In this document: in pieces, positions 16,966-26,844 of the stretch
Layout of the letters: each line of letters begins with the position of its first letter
Numbering within the stretch: position 1 is the stretch's first letter
NCBI RefSeq assembly: GCF_025628985.1
Contig: NZ_JAOTEM010000002.1
Span: 372,001 to 436,000 of the forward strand
Reading direction: 5' to 3'
Length of the DNA stretch: 64,000 bases
Origin: Chryseobacterium edaphi
GTDB taxonomy: Bacteria; Bacteroidota; Bacteroidia; Flavobacteriales; Weeksellaceae
Notes under the pieces: generated by a model
The model's database searches: none
Told to the model about the DNA's origin: nothing
Seen by the model: the letters and a program-made list of their open reading frames with translations, nothing else
Program-made: the position numbers and the translations under genes

Positions 16966-17337
16966 TTAGTTGGCATCGAAAGCTTCGAATGCATCTATGA
17001 TATGTTCGATAATTAATTTTCCTTTTTCGTCGGGAAGAACTGAAATAATATCAAATCTTACTTCCTGATTTTTATTAAATTCTTCCAGATAATGATTGGC
17101 TGCAGAAACAATTAATGATATTTTTCTTTTATTCACAGCTTCTTGCGGCAACATGAAAGCATCAGTTGAACGTGCTTTCACTTCTGTAATGATAATTAAA
17201 TTATCTTTTTCGGCAATGATATCAATTTCAGCTTTCTGAAAACGATAGTTTCTGATCAGAATTTTGTAGCCGTTTTTGATTAAAAATTCGGCTGCTAAAC
17301 CTTCTGCTTTCTTTCCTAAGTCGTTGTGATCTGCCAT
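16966..17337 (-). CDS. yraN: YraN/UPF0102-family nuclease-fold protein
   Basis: This 123-residue protein has the restriction-endonuclease-like fold of YraN: LGKKAEGLAAEFL, RNYRFQKAEIDIIAEK with the catalytic-type Asp and the EVKARS motif. Length and order match the family, which is thought to act on branched or damaged DNA. It is transcribed alone. Confidence 0.9.
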   Translation of the reverse strand: MADHNDLGKKAEGLAAEFLIKNGYKILIRNYRFQKAEIDIIAEKDNLIIITEVKARSTDAFMLPQEAVNKRKISLIVSAANHYLEEFNKNQEVRFDIISVLPDEKGKLIIEHIIDAFEAFDAN

Positions 17338-17391
17338 TACTGGGTGAGAGAGTTGGAGGGTTGGAATGTGGTAGAGTTTTGTTTCTTCATT

Positions 17392-17742
17392 TTACTTTCT
17401 AAATTGATAAGCCCACCAAATCAAAACTAACTGCAACGGAAGTCTCAAAACAGTCAGCCAAAAATATTTATGGTGAATCAGATAAAACTTTCTTGCCATT
17501 TCAATATTTGCCGGAAAAACTGCGATAAGTAAAGCAATGCAAAGATAAGCTCCCAGTTTTTGAGTTTCCGGAAACAAAAGAAGAATTCCACACAAAATTT
17601 CTACCAATCCGCTCAGATAAACCATTTTGAGATGAAACGGAATATAGTCGGGCATGATTTTCATGAAAAAATAGGGTCTTACAAAATGTGAAATCCCTGC
17701 TGCGATCAGGAAAAATGCGAGCACAAATTTTGAGTAAAACAT
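17392..17742 (-). CDS. DoxX-like membrane protein
   Basis: This 116-residue protein has four membrane helices and the DoxX hallmarks: a helix ISHFVRPYFFMKIMPDYIPFH near residues 18-38 and YLSGLVEILCGILLLFPETQKLG. The start codon directly abuts the stop codon of the LD-carboxypeptidase gene, so the two are co-transcribed. Its function is not established; DoxX relatives appear in redox or sulfur metabolism and cell-envelope operons. Confidence 0.75.
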   Translation of the reverse strand: MFYSKFVLAFFLIAAGISHFVRPYFFMKIMPDYIPFHLKMVYLSGLVEILCGILLLFPETQKLGAYLCIALLIAVFPANIEMARKFYLIHHKYFWLTVLRLPLQLVLIWWAYQFRK

Positions 17743-18675
17743 TTACTTTTTAAAGTTTAATGAAACTGTTTTTCCAACTTTGAGAGAAACTTCCGAACCA
17801 ATTATTAATGGTCTGTTGTCATGAATATGCCCGTTCGGAAAACCAAAAACTGTCGGAAAATCGTATTTTGAAATTCTGTCTGAGATCAGTTTATAAGCAA
17901 ATTCATCAAAACTTTCTTCGTATTGCTTATTGTCTTTTTCGTCACCCATATTGGTCATTCCACCAACAATGAGACCTTTTATTTTATTAAAAACTCCAGC
18001 CAACTCCAAGCTCATAATCATTCTGTCCAAAGCATAAAAGTTTTCTCCAATATCTTCAATGAATAGAATTTTATCTTTAAAGTTAAAAGAATATTTCGTT
18101 CCTAAAAGCGCATAAATCAGAGCTAAATTCCCTCCAACCAATTCTCCTTCACAATTTCCTGTTTTATTAAATTGATTTGAATTTAAGTTGTATTTAAGAG
18201 ATTTTCCCTGTAAAATATCAAAAGTAAGATCATAACTTTCATCCGTCACGCCGAAACTTGAAGTTTTAATGGTTTGTCCATGAATCGAAGCGAAACCTTT
18301 TTTTAATAAATAACTCTGTATCACCGTATTATCTGAATAACCAATATACCATTTTGGATTTTTAGCAAAACCTTTTAAATTTAAATTTTCAACTAAATGC
18401 TGACAACCGTAACCACCTCTCGAAGCCCATATCGCAGAAATTTCAGGATCGTTTAATGCCCAATTGATGTCTTTTGTTCTTTGCTCTTCAGTTCCTGCGT
18501 AATTGTAACCGTTTGAAAATTTAGTATAAAGATTTTCACCTAAAACAGGTTCAAAACCTTTACTCTTAATTAATTGTAAACCTTTTTCTAGCTGAGCGGG
18601 ATCTACAGCTCCTGCAGGAGAAATAACGGCAATTTTATCAGCCTTTTTCAGCGATATCGGAAATATTTTTTTCAT
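17743..18675 (-). CDS. LD-carboxypeptidase (peptidase family S66)
   Basis: This 310-residue protein carries the three catalytic regions of S66: nucleophile Ser in WYIGYSDNT, Glu in LFIEDIGENFYALDRM and His in FGFPNGHIHDNRPL, plus the conserved ASRGGYG loop. It removes the terminal D-Ala from L,D-tetrapeptides during recycling of murein. No signal peptide is seen, so it acts in the cytosol. It is followed at once by the DoxX-like gene. Confidence 0.92.
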   Translation of the reverse strand: MKKIFPISLKKADKIAVISPAGAVDPAQLEKGLQLIKSKGFEPVLGENLYTKFSNGYNYAGTEEQRTKDINWALNDPEISAIWASRGGYGCQHLVENLNLKGFAKNPKWYIGYSDNTVIQSYLLKKGFASIHGQTIKTSSFGVTDESYDLTFDILQGKSLKYNLNSNQFNKTGNCEGELVGGNLALIYALLGTKYSFNFKDKILFIEDIGENFYALDRMIMSLELAGVFNKIKGLIVGGMTNMGDEKDNKQYEESFDEFAYKLISDRISKYDFPTVFGFPNGHIHDNRPLIIGSEVSLKVGKTVSLNFKK

Positions 18676-18707
18676 TAGTCAGTTGATGTTTTATTTAAAT
18701 CAAATTA

Positions 18708-19394
18708 TTATTGATTCTTTTTGTAAATAATTTCTTTCTTTTCTGCCTCTTCCAGTTTTTTATCAAACTGATTAAATTTTTTGAAACTCTGAAGGAAAAT
18801 AAAAAAACTAAACAAAATGAGAACCGCACCAACTCCTTTTCTGATATTATTGGCCAGCTTTTGAGTGAGTCTGTCATGAAATTGCTTAGCAAGAAAAATT
18901 TTAAGAAAATCAATCATCAGATAAGTCGAAATCACTAAACCTAAGTAAAGAACCATACTTCCTGTATCGGGATATTGGTTTCGGACACCTATCACCGTTA
19001 CCAGCCAAAAAAGGACAACTCCTACATTCAAAAGATTTAATAGAAAACCATTTAAAAAGGTTCTGAAGTAATTTTGACTGATGATTTTTTCTTCTCCCGG
19101 CAAATGCATTTTGGTTTTGGTGACCAACATAACAATACCATACGAAAGAATCAAAATAGAGGTAATTCTATAAAAACCGGGATGTTTATCAATAAGATTC
19201 ACAATATCTGCACTTGCATAATAAGCCGCAATGATACATAATAAATCTGCTGTAATAACACCAAAATCCAGTGCTAAAGCATGTCTTGGACCTCTTGTAA
19301 AACTGGTTTCTATCAAGAGAAAAAAAATAGGACCTATGAAAACCAGGCTCAACATGAAACCCAGACCAACGGCCGACAATACAAGTTCAAACAT
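18708..19394 (-). CDS. LysE/RhtB-family amino-acid exporter
   Basis: This 228-residue protein has six predicted membrane helices with the LysE pattern: GLGFMLSLVFIGPIFFLLIETSFTRG at the N-terminus and the GFLLNLLNVGVVLFWL segment near residue 115. It has a cytoplasmic Lys/Glu-rich C-tail after the last helix. The family exports amino acids; the substrate cannot be told. It ends 33 bp before the LD-carboxypeptidase gene, in the same direction, and could share its transcript. Confidence 0.85.
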   Translation of the reverse strand: MFELVLSAVGLGFMLSLVFIGPIFFLLIETSFTRGPRHALALDFGVITADLLCIIAAYYASADIVNLIDKHPGFYRITSILILSYGIVMLVTKTKMHLPGEEKIISQNYFRTFLNGFLLNLLNVGVVLFWLVTVIGVRNQYPDTGSMVLYLGLVISTYLMIDFLKIFLAKQFHDRLTQKLANNIRKGVGAVLILFSFFIFLQSFKKFNQFDKKLEEAEKKEIIYKKNQ

Positions 19395-19500
19395 TCAAAT
19401 TTGTTTCTATCCCAAATTTAAAAATTATATTTCTATTTGACTGTAAAAATGATTTTTTTAACCAGAAAATTGTATTATATAAACTTTTTTAAACTAAAAA

Positions 19501-19522
19501 AGACTGCCACTTCGGACAGTCT
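19501..19522 (-). terminator. Terminator of rnr
   Basis: AGACTGTCC and a matching CAGTCT arm form the stem on the minus strand, followed by TTTTTTAG, about 20 bp beyond the rnr stop. Confidence 0.8.
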
Positions 19523-19541
19523 TCATTATTTATTTTAAAAT

Positions 19542-21692
19542 TTAATCAACAATCTTAAAATCCAATTGCTTCTGAATTAAATTAGCTTTTACCACTTTGA
19601 TCTGAACTTCTTCACCCAACTGAAACTTTCTACCTGTTCTTGAACCGTAAACAGCGTGTGTAGACTTATCATAAGTATAAGAATCATCCATCAAATCACG
19701 TAATTTGATCAAACCTTCAGCTCCGTTTTCAGGAATTTGTACCCAGAAACCAAATTCAGCCACACCGGAAATAACACCGGTGAAAGTTTCTCCCAAATGC
19801 TTTTCCATAAACTTCACCTGCATAAATTTGATAGAATCTCTCTCTGCATCTGCAGCTAGTCTTTCTCTTGCACTACAATGCTTCGATTTTTCTTCCAATT
19901 CATTTCTGTCTGGAGATTTTCCTCCGTCCAGATAATGCTGAAGTAATCTATGCGCCAATAAATCCGGATAACGACGAATAGGAGAGGTGAAGTGCGAATA
20001 ATAGTCAAATCCAAGTCCGTAGTGACCGATTGGTTCGGTAGAATAGACCGCTTTGCTCATACTTCTCATGGCTAAAGTTTCAATCATATTTTCTTCGCCC
20101 TTTCCTTTAACTTCATGAAGTAAATTATTTAAAGATTCGGCAACTTTCTTGGTATTTGCCAAATCCATTTTATATCCGAAAGTAGAAACGAAATCTCTTA
20201 AAGCTTCCAATTTTGCAGGATCCGGATCGTCGTGAACCCTATAAATAAACGTATTCCCGTTTGGTCTTCCTTTTTTAAGTGAAACAAATTCAGAAACTTT
20301 TCTGTTGGCCAAAAGCATAAATTCTTCAATCAAATGGTTTGAATCTTTGCTGACTTTAAAATAAACGCCAATCGGTTCGCTTTTTTCATTTAAATTAAAT
20401 CGAACTTCGCTTCTGTCAAAGGTAATGGCACCGTTTTTAATTCTCTGGTCACGCATGATTTTTGCGAGTCTGTCGAGTGTCAGAATTTCTTCTGTCAAAT
20501 CGCCTTCCTGAGTTTCAATTCTTTCCTGAGCTTCTTCGTATGTAAATCTTCTGTCTGAGTGAATCACAGTTCTTCCAAACCATTCATTCACGACTTCAGC
20601 TTTGTCATTCATCTCAAAAACCGCTGAAAATGTGAATTTGTCTTCATTCGGACGAAGCGAACAGACGTCATTACTTAAAACTTCCGGCAACATCGGTACA
20701 ACTCGGTCAACCAAATATACAGAAGTTGCTCTTTCGTAAGCTTCATCATCCAACATTGTTCCCGGAACTACATAATGAGAAACGTCGGCAATATGAACAC
20801 CGATTTCCCAGTTTCCGTTGTCTAGTTTTTGGATGGATAAAGCATCATCAAAGTCTTTTGCATCTTTCGGGTCAATGGTGAAAGTGCAGATCTTACGCAT
20901 ATCTCTACGTTTTGCAACTTCTTCATCGGTAATTCTTCTGTCAATTTTGTCGGCATCCTGTTCAACTTCTTCCGGAAAGCTGTAAGGCAAACCATATTCA
21001 GCTAAAATGGAGTGAATCTCTGTTTCGTGCTCTCCCGGAGCTCCAAGAACTTTTATAATTTCACCATCAGGATTTTTATCGCCGGCTTTCCATTCCAGCA
21101 TTTTTACAACGACTTTATCGCCGTTTTCTGCACCATTGATTTTACCTTTTGGTATAAAAATATCTGTGTTAATTGTCTTTTTATCGCAAACTACAAATCC
21201 GAATTCTTTATGTGGAACAAGCTGGAAAGTGCCGACAAATTCTGTACGGTTTCGTTCTAAAACTTCCAGCACAGAGCCTTCCACTTTTTTCCCTTTAAAA
21301 TTGTAGGTAACAATCAAAACTTTATCGCCCTGTAAAGCATCTTTCACATTTTTTGCGTGAACGAAAACGTCATCTTTCAGATTCTCAACAGCTACATAAG
21401 CATTTCCGCTTTGGTTGAAATCAATAATTCCAGTTAAAGTACCTTCGATATTAAGATTGATGCTGTACTTTCCTTTCTCATTTTCTTTAATTCTCTGGTT
21501 TGACAAAAGTTTGTGCAAAGCCTGAATCACCAACTCACGTTGTCTGGGATTTTTGTAATCGATTCCGTCTGAAATCTGTTTGTAATTGTATATTTTGGTT
21601 TGATTCTGATTCATAAAACGGAGAATCATTCTTCCTATTTCCAAAAGTTTTGAGTCATTTTTCTGACTTATATATTTATTTTTTTTTGGCAT
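19542..21692 (-). CDS. rnr: Ribonuclease R
   Basis: This 716-residue 3'-to-5' exoribonuclease has an N-terminal winged-helix/OB part, a cold-shock domain (residues 80-150), the catalytic RNB domain beginning with TIDPKDAKDFDDALSI (Asp residues for metals), SHFTSPIRRYPDLLAHR and a C-terminal S1 domain (TGVISGVAEFGFWVQIP). It degrades structured RNA and acts in rRNA quality control. The start is 1 bp after the stop of the YhcG-type gene, so expression of rnr is probably coupled to it. Confidence 0.96.
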   Translation of the reverse strand: MPKKNKYISQKNDSKLLEIGRMILRFMNQNQTKIYNYKQISDGIDYKNPRQRELVIQALHKLLSNQRIKENEKGKYSINLNIEGTLTGIIDFNQSGNAYVAVENLKDDVFVHAKNVKDALQGDKVLIVTYNFKGKKVEGSVLEVLERNRTEFVGTFQLVPHKEFGFVVCDKKTINTDIFIPKGKINGAENGDKVVVKMLEWKAGDKNPDGEIIKVLGAPGEHETEIHSILAEYGLPYSFPEEVEQDADKIDRRITDEEVAKRRDMRKICTFTIDPKDAKDFDDALSIQKLDNGNWEIGVHIADVSHYVVPGTMLDDEAYERATSVYLVDRVVPMLPEVLSNDVCSLRPNEDKFTFSAVFEMNDKAEVVNEWFGRTVIHSDRRFTYEEAQERIETQEGDLTEEILTLDRLAKIMRDQRIKNGAITFDRSEVRFNLNEKSEPIGVYFKVSKDSNHLIEEFMLLANRKVSEFVSLKKGRPNGNTFIYRVHDDPDPAKLEALRDFVSTFGYKMDLANTKKVAESLNNLLHEVKGKGEENMIETLAMRSMSKAVYSTEPIGHYGLGFDYYSHFTSPIRRYPDLLAHRLLQHYLDGGKSPDRNELEEKSKHCSARERLAADAERDSIKFMQVKFMEKHLGETFTGVISGVAEFGFWVQIPENGAEGLIKLRDLMDDSYTYDKSTHAVYGSRTGRKFQLGEEVQIKVVKANLIQKQLDFKIVD

Positions 21693-21693
21693 T

Positions 21694-22716
21694 TTATTCT
21701 TTTAAATTTTTAATATAATTATCAAATTTTTCTGATAATTCTTTATTATTTGGTAATAATTTTTGATAGTTTTTGGGCAATTTTTCTGAGGTTGAGTAAG
21801 TGGCAACTCCTATCGGCAGATTACTTGATTTCAGTGAATATTCTACAATTGTTCGGTCTTTACTTTTACAGATAATAATTCCGATAGCTTCGTTTTCGTG
21901 AGGTAACTTTACTTTGTCGTTCAGAAGATTGAGATAAAATTCCATTTTCCCTTTATACTCTGGCAAAAATTCTCCTACTTTCAACTCTACCGCTACAAGA
22001 CTTTGTAATCGTCGATGAAACAGCAATAAATCAATAAAATATTCTTTCTCAGAAATGGCTACTTTATATTGGTTTCCAATAAAAGAAAAATCACTACCCA
22101 ACTCGAGCAAAAAGCCTCGGATATTTTGGACTAATTTGATCTCCAATTCTTTTTCAGAATGCTCTTCTTCTATTCCAAGGAAATCAAAAATATACTCGTC
22201 TTTCACAGCTAAAACTGCTTGATTTTTTATTTTCTCAGGTAGAGTTTCATCAAAATTGGTTTGGTTTATCAAATACTTTTCAAACGTTTTATTTTCAATC
22301 TGATGAATGAGTATATTTTTCGTCCACCCAAATTTCTTGGTAGAAAGGATGTAAAACTCTCTTTCTCTTGGATTCTTACATCTTCCTAATATTATGATGT
22401 GTTTGCTCCAACTTATTTCTCCAACCAATGGCTGGAGATTTACATCTGATTGATATTCAGAATAAAACTGCATCATTAGCCAAAGATTTGTGGTAGAAAA
22501 CCCACCAACTCCAGGAAACTCTGTTTGTAATTCTTTTGAAAGTGTAGCAACAATCGACTTTCCCCAATTCTCTGCTTGGCTTTCAGATATAGATTTCCCA
22601 ATTTCCCAATACAGATTAATTAAGGCAATATTCACCGCCTTCATCGCTTCGTATTGTGCATTTCTAACTTTATTTTTAATTTCAGAAATGAATGTTATTT
22701 GAGAATTTTCTAGCAT
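21694..22716 (-). CDS. YhcG-family (DUF1016) PD-(D/E)xK nuclease-domain protein
   Basis: This 340-residue protein has an N-terminal DUF1016 helical domain (NAQYEAMKAVNIALINLYWEIG, then NLWLMMQFYSEY) and a C-terminal nuclease-like domain with the PD-(D/E)xK pattern: IDLLLFHRRLQSLVAVELK around residue 240 and EYKGKMEFYLN. Members occur as orphan genes near restriction systems and mobile DNA. Here it directly precedes rnr with a 1-bp gap and is convergent with none. Presence of all catalytic residues suggests an active nuclease; its target is unknown. Confidence 0.88.
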   Translation of the reverse strand: MLENSQITFISEIKNKVRNAQYEAMKAVNIALINLYWEIGKSISESQAENWGKSIVATLSKELQTEFPGVGGFSTTNLWLMMQFYSEYQSDVNLQPLVGEISWSKHIIILGRCKNPREREFYILSTKKFGWTKNILIHQIENKTFEKYLINQTNFDETLPEKIKNQAVLAVKDEYIFDFLGIEEEHSEKELEIKLVQNIRGFLLELGSDFSFIGNQYKVAISEKEYFIDLLLFHRRLQSLVAVELKVGEFLPEYKGKMEFYLNLLNDKVKLPHENEAIGIIICKSKDRTIVEYSLKSSNLPIGVATYSTSEKLPKNYQKLLPNNKELSEKFDNYIKNLKE

Positions 22717-22947
22717 TAATACTGATAACTTTAGTTTTTTTAATTAATATTTTGAATTGAACTATTACAAATCTCTTTTAGCTTTTAGCAATTTGAATTT
22801 TTAGTTTTGTATAAATTTAATACAAAAAAGGAGAAGAGGAGAGAAAAACCTGTTAATAAATATCTTTCGAATATTTCTAGGTTAATGGGAATAAACAGAT
22901 TGGTAATTTCTGTTTGGTAATGCAAATATAGGAAATTAAAAATAAAT

Positions 22948-22975
22948 AAGGCTTGCAAACTGAATTGCAAGCCTT
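22948..22975 (-). terminator. Terminator of rpiB
   Basis: AAGGCTTGCAA and TTGCAAGCCTT form a perfect 11-bp stem with a 6-nt loop. The minus-strand side is followed by ATTTATTTTT. Confidence 0.8.
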
Positions 22976-22981
22976 TATGTT

Positions 22982-23416
22982 TTAGCAGAATGCTATTTTA
23001 TCAACTCTTGTCTGATGTCTTCCGCCTTCAAAATCGGTAGACAAAAACTTATTGGCAATTTCTATCGCTACTTCTTTTGAAATAAATCTTGCAGGAATAG
23101 AAATCATATTTGCATCATTATGCTGTCTCGCCAATACTGCAATTTCCGGCATCCAACATAATGCACAACGGATTTTCTGGTGTTTGTTTGCTGTAATCTG
23201 TACTCCGTTTCCGCTTCCGCATAGAAGAATTCCCAATTCGTTGTCACCGTTTTCAACAGAAGTCGCGGCAGGATGTACAAAATCCGGATAATCTACGCTG
23301 TCGGTAGAAAATGTTCCGAAATCCTGAACTTCAAAATTTTCTTCAAGATATTTTTTAAGAATTTCTTTATACTCAAAACCGGCATGGTCTGCGGCAATAG
23401 CAATTTTTCTTTTCAT
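22982..23416 (-). CDS. rpiB: Ribose-5-phosphate isomerase B
   Basis: This 144-residue protein has the RpiB/LacAB fold: IAIAADHAGFEYK at the N-terminus, DYPDFVHPAA, and the phosphate loop LLCGSGNGVQITANK where most homologues have GTGIGMSIAANK. It interconverts ribose-5-P and ribulose-5-P in the pentose phosphate path. It begins 2 bp after the DUF4139 gene, so both share a transcript ending at the hairpin at 22948-22975. Confidence 0.93.
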   Translation of the reverse strand: MKRKIAIAADHAGFEYKEILKKYLEENFEVQDFGTFSTDSVDYPDFVHPAATSVENGDNELGILLCGSGNGVQITANKHQKIRCALCWMPEIAVLARQHNDANMISIPARFISKEVAIEIANKFLSTDFEGGRHQTRVDKIAFC

Positions 23417-23418
23417 TT

Positions 23419-24981
23419 TTACTTTATATCTATTGTTATTAAATCTTCTGGCAAAGTTACGTTAAATCCGAATTTAATTGTTCTTGTTTCGTTAGCTTTT
23501 ATATCAATATTCCAAACCAGAAATCCTGTTGAAGCTTCATACTTTGCCTGATCAGAGTTTACGAGCTCGATTTTTACTTTTTCGTCGGATGCAAGAGGAA
23601 TTTGATCCTTTAATTCAAGATTAATCGCAGAATCTTTATTATTTTTAATGGTGATTTCGTAAAAATAACTTTCCTGCTTTTGTTTGTTACCTATATTTTT
23701 AGTTTCCTTTTTTACCAATTCTCTTTTTGTAAGAACATTCGGATCACTTCCCAGACTGATCAGCATCTCTGATGTCAGTTGATTGGGATCGATAGTTACA
23801 GTTCCGACCTGAGTATCTTCGATGACAATATCTGCATTTCCTGGCAAGAGATTGTATTTTGAATAATCTTTAATGTAAGCCAGAAGATAGGTTTTGTTTT
23901 CCAGTTTCGGAGTTGTAAAATATTTGTAAGTGGTCATTACTTCAAACTGATCTATGTCTTCAGTAATTTCAACATTTGACGGAATTACGGTACTTTTATC
24001 TAAAGAAATCTCAGTTTTAATCGCTTTCTGTGAAACTTTTGGTCTTTCCATTACTGCATATTCTGCAACGTTGCTGTTACTTCGTTCGTAAGGACTTCTA
24101 AAAGCCTGATTGGATACATTACCATCTTTATCTGTTCTCAAAAACCAACGGTCAAGTTCATAAGGTTTGTCTTCAGCACTAAAGCTTCCGTTAATTAATT
24201 TTATCGGAATATTTTTTAATTCATTTCCGGAATTTTGCTGAATCTTAGCTTTATATGAAATCTTAAGAGGCGATTTGATACCATTAGATCGAATAATATA
24301 ATACGGTCTCCAGTTTGCTTCCTGCAAATATTGATTGATCTCAAAATTTACTCTTTGTTTTTTATCGCTTCTTACATGAAGAATAATGATTTTTGAAGTT
24401 TCTTCGCTTCCCGACGTTCTGTTTTTTTTGTTTTCCCAAACCGAAACCTTATTATAATTAATTGATATTTTATTAGTTAGTAAACTTTCTTCATTATAAA
24501 GATTTCTCAGGGTAGTCTGATTAAATTCTATCATCTTCAGAATTTCCGTTGAAGAAGGATTACCCAAAGTCTGATTTTTCTGAATAATTCCAATAGAGTT
24601 TTTGACCAACGCTAACTCCTGATCAAACTTTTTACCCACTTTCTTATAATAATCGATGCTGTCAGTAATAATATTTCGATCAAAATCTTTTTCAATTTTA
24701 TCAGCATACAAATATGAGTTTTCAGAATACGATTCTACACGAAGAACGTTGACTTTTTTATCAGTTTTAAAAGTTGAAATGTCAATTCCCGAATTTCTCC
24801 CAAATTCTTTGATGATGATAAAATTCTTTCCCGGTAAAACATCTGCTGAGAATGACTTTTTGAGAATACCTCCACTAAAATAGATTTTTGCTTCATTTAT
24901 TTTTGAAGTCGTGACGGTATAATTTTCCTGTCCAAAACAGTTAATAACAATCAATAAAAAACACAAGACGCTGATTTTCAT
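23419..24981 (-). CDS. Secreted DUF4139-domain protein (MuiA-like)
   Basis: This 520-residue protein has a signal peptide (MKISVLCFLLIVINCFGQ), an N-terminal DUF4140-like part (EAKIYFSGGILKKSF), a coiled-coil region at about 95-170, and the DUF4139 domain from about 200 (EANWRPYYIIRSNG, then IEDTQVGTVTIDPNQL and a final NETRTIKFGF-x-VTLPED). It should be periplasmic or surface-associated. The family includes mucoidy-inhibitor MuiA, without a known activity. It is followed by rpiB after 2 bp. Confidence 0.85.
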   Translation of the reverse strand: MKISVLCFLLIVINCFGQENYTVTTSKINEAKIYFSGGILKKSFSADVLPGKNFIIIKEFGRNSGIDISTFKTDKKVNVLRVESYSENSYLYADKIEKDFDRNIITDSIDYYKKVGKKFDQELALVKNSIGIIQKNQTLGNPSSTEILKMIEFNQTTLRNLYNEESLLTNKISINYNKVSVWENKKNRTSGSEETSKIIILHVRSDKKQRVNFEINQYLQEANWRPYYIIRSNGIKSPLKISYKAKIQQNSGNELKNIPIKLINGSFSAEDKPYELDRWFLRTDKDGNVSNQAFRSPYERSNSNVAEYAVMERPKVSQKAIKTEISLDKSTVIPSNVEITEDIDQFEVMTTYKYFTTPKLENKTYLLAYIKDYSKYNLLPGNADIVIEDTQVGTVTIDPNQLTSEMLISLGSDPNVLTKRELVKKETKNIGNKQKQESYFYEITIKNNKDSAINLELKDQIPLASDEKVKIELVNSDQAKYEASTGFLVWNIDIKANETRTIKFGFNVTLPEDLITIDIK

Positions 24982-25598
24982 TATACTTTAAATATTTAAA
25001 AACAAAAATAGACTTTTATTCACAAAATGTGATTTACTCGCTCATAAAATGTGAAAAGCACTGTGAATAACTGTGGAAAACTTTTCTGAACTAAATATTT
25101 TCTAATCCAAATAAAACATTATCGAAAGTTGCCTCCAAAAATTATCACCAAAACTTTCAAAATCTTTCCTGTGAGAAATCTGTACTTTCTCCATAAGCGA
25201 GAAACTAATAATTGATAATGTTTAAAAGTTATCCATATTTGTTAATAAGTCTTAAATTATTCACGCTTTCAACAAATTACATTGTGAATTAAATATGAAT
25301 TGAATTCAAACTGAATGTTATGAAGTTTTATCGGAAAAGTTATCCCCGAAACTCACAACACTCAACAACAGCTATCATTCTTTTTTTTTATATATAAAGA
25401 AATTAATGTTGATTAATGAGTGAAGGGTTTTGTGGGAATTTTTTTGAAAACTTTTATCTCTTTGGATCTTTTCCAAAAGTTTAAAATCTTACATTTGTGA
25501 AACAAAAAATCAAACTAATTTGATGAAATGGGAACGGTTTAAGAAAATTATTTATTAAACACTTCAATTTCATCTGATCAAAAAAGATAAATCTGTAT
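24982..25598. other. Candidate replication origin (oriC): AT-rich gap with DnaA-box-like sites
   Basis: This 617-bp gene-free stretch holds several matches to the DnaA box TTATNCACA. Perfect ones are TTATTCACA at 25016-25024 (+) and 25062-25070 (-). Near matches are TTTTCCACA at 25072-25080 (-), TTATCCATA at 25229-25237 (+), TTATTCACG at 25257-25265 (+), TAATTCACA at 25284-25292 (-) and TTATCCCCG at 25340-25348 (+). A very AT-rich run (25380-25415) could be the unwinding element. The two parS sites 3 and 5 kb away support the location. A pgk promoter (TACATTTG at 25490-25497, with a TTG 25 bp upstream) lies at the right end. No strict TTATCCACA copy is present, so the call is an inference. 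Confidence 0.55.
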
Positions 25599-26789
25599 AT
25601 GAAAACAATCAACGATTTCAATTTTAAGGATAAAAAAGCTTTGGTAAGAGTAGACTTCAATGTTCCACAGGATGACCAGCTGAAAATCACTGATAACACG
25701 AGAATCTCTGCTGTAAAACCGACAGTAGAAAAAATTCTAAAAGATGGAGGATCTGTAATTTTAATGACGCATCTTGGAAGGCCAAAAGGTGAGGCTAAAG
25801 ATGAGTTTTCCTTAAAGCATATCGTTAATGAAGTTTCTGAAGTTCTCGGACATGAAGTAAAGTTTGTAGAGGAATCAATAGGAGAGAAGGCTGAAAAAGC
25901 TGCTTCTGATCTAAAACCGGGAGAAATCTTGTTACTTGAGAATCTACGTTTTCACAAAGAAGAAGAAAAGGGAGACGAGGCATTTGCAGAACAGCTTTCA
26001 AAATTAGGTGATGCTTATGTAAATGATGCATTCGGAACTGCACACAGAGCACACGCTTCTACAGCTGTAATTGCCAATTATTTTGAATCAACTAAATTTT
26101 TCGGTTTATTGATGGCAAATGAATTAAAGGCGATTGATAAAGTTCTAAAAAGCGGTGAAAAGCCTGTTACAGCTATTCTGGGAGGTTCTAAAGTTTCAAC
26201 TAAAATTACCATTATAGAAAATATTCTACCTGCAGTTGATAATTTAATTATCGGTGGCGGTATGGCTTTCACATTTATTAAAGCTCTTGGAGGCAAGATC
26301 GGAAACTCATTATTGGAGGAAGATAAATTGTCATTAGCTCTTGAAATTCTAGGAAAAGCAAAAGAACATAAAGTGAAAGTTTATCTCCCTTCTGATACAA
26401 TTATTGCTGAAAGTTTCAGTAATGATGCAGAAAGAAAAGAAGCTAATATTTATGAAATTCCTGAAGGTTGGATGGGAATGGATGCTGGACCAAAATCCCG
26501 TGAACAATTCAATGACGTTTTATTAAATTCAAGAACAATTTTATGGAACGGACCAATTGGAGTTTTTGAAATGTCGAACTTCTCTGCAGGAACTGAAGCT
26601 TTAGGAGAGAGTATTGCTGAAGCAACTAAAATGGGAGCTTTTTCGTTAGTTGGTGGAGGAGACAGTGTCGCTTTTGTAAAACAATTCGGTTACGCTGACA
26701 AAGTAAGTTATGTTTCTACAGGAGGTGGAGCAATGTTGGAAAGTTTGGAAGGATTAGAACTTCCAGGAATTGCTGCAATCAATAAATAA
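25599..26789 (+). CDS. pgk: Phosphoglycerate kinase
   Basis: This 396-residue glycolytic enzyme has normal length and the family motifs: [50 protein letters not shown] and the C-terminal WNGPIGVFE plus [13 protein letters not shown]. It transfers phosphate from 1,3-bisphosphoglycerate to ADP in the cytosol. It is the only plus-strand gene between 13.8 and 36.6 kb and follows the candidate origin; a terminator follows it. Confidence 0.97.
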   Translation: MKTINDFNFKDKKALVRVDFNVPQDDQLKITDNTRISAVKPTVEKILKDGGSVILMTHLGRPKGEAKDEFSLKHIVNEVSEVLGHEVKFVEESIGEKAEKAASDLKPGEILLLENLRFHKEEEKGDEAFAEQLSKLGDAYVNDAFGTAHRAHASTAVIANYFESTKFFGLLMANELKAIDKVLKSGEKPVTAILGGSKVSTKITIIENILPAVDNLIIGGGMAFTFIKALGGKIGNSLLEEDKLSLALEILGKAKEHKVKVYLPSDTIIAESFSNDAERKEANIYEIPEGWMGMDAGPKSREQFNDVLLNSRTILWNGPIGVFEMSNFSAGTEALGESIAEATKMGAFSLVGGGDSVAFVKQFGYADKVSYVSTGGGAMLESLEGLELPGIAAINK

Positions 26790-26811
26790 TTTTTTTAAAT
26801 ATAAATTTTAA

Positions 26812-26844
26812 GTCTGTTGAATTTTTCGGCAGACTTTTTTTATT
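26812..26844 (+). terminator. Terminator of pgk
   Basis: AGTCTG and CAGACT form the stem around an AT-rich loop, followed by seven T residues, just downstream of the pgk stop. Confidence 0.7.

Noticed and set aside
22785..22970. 61-codon hydrophobic reading frame upstream of the YhcG-type gene on the minus strand
   Set aside because: It runs through the rpiB terminator hairpin, has no promoter or family match and looks like chance AT-rich coding.
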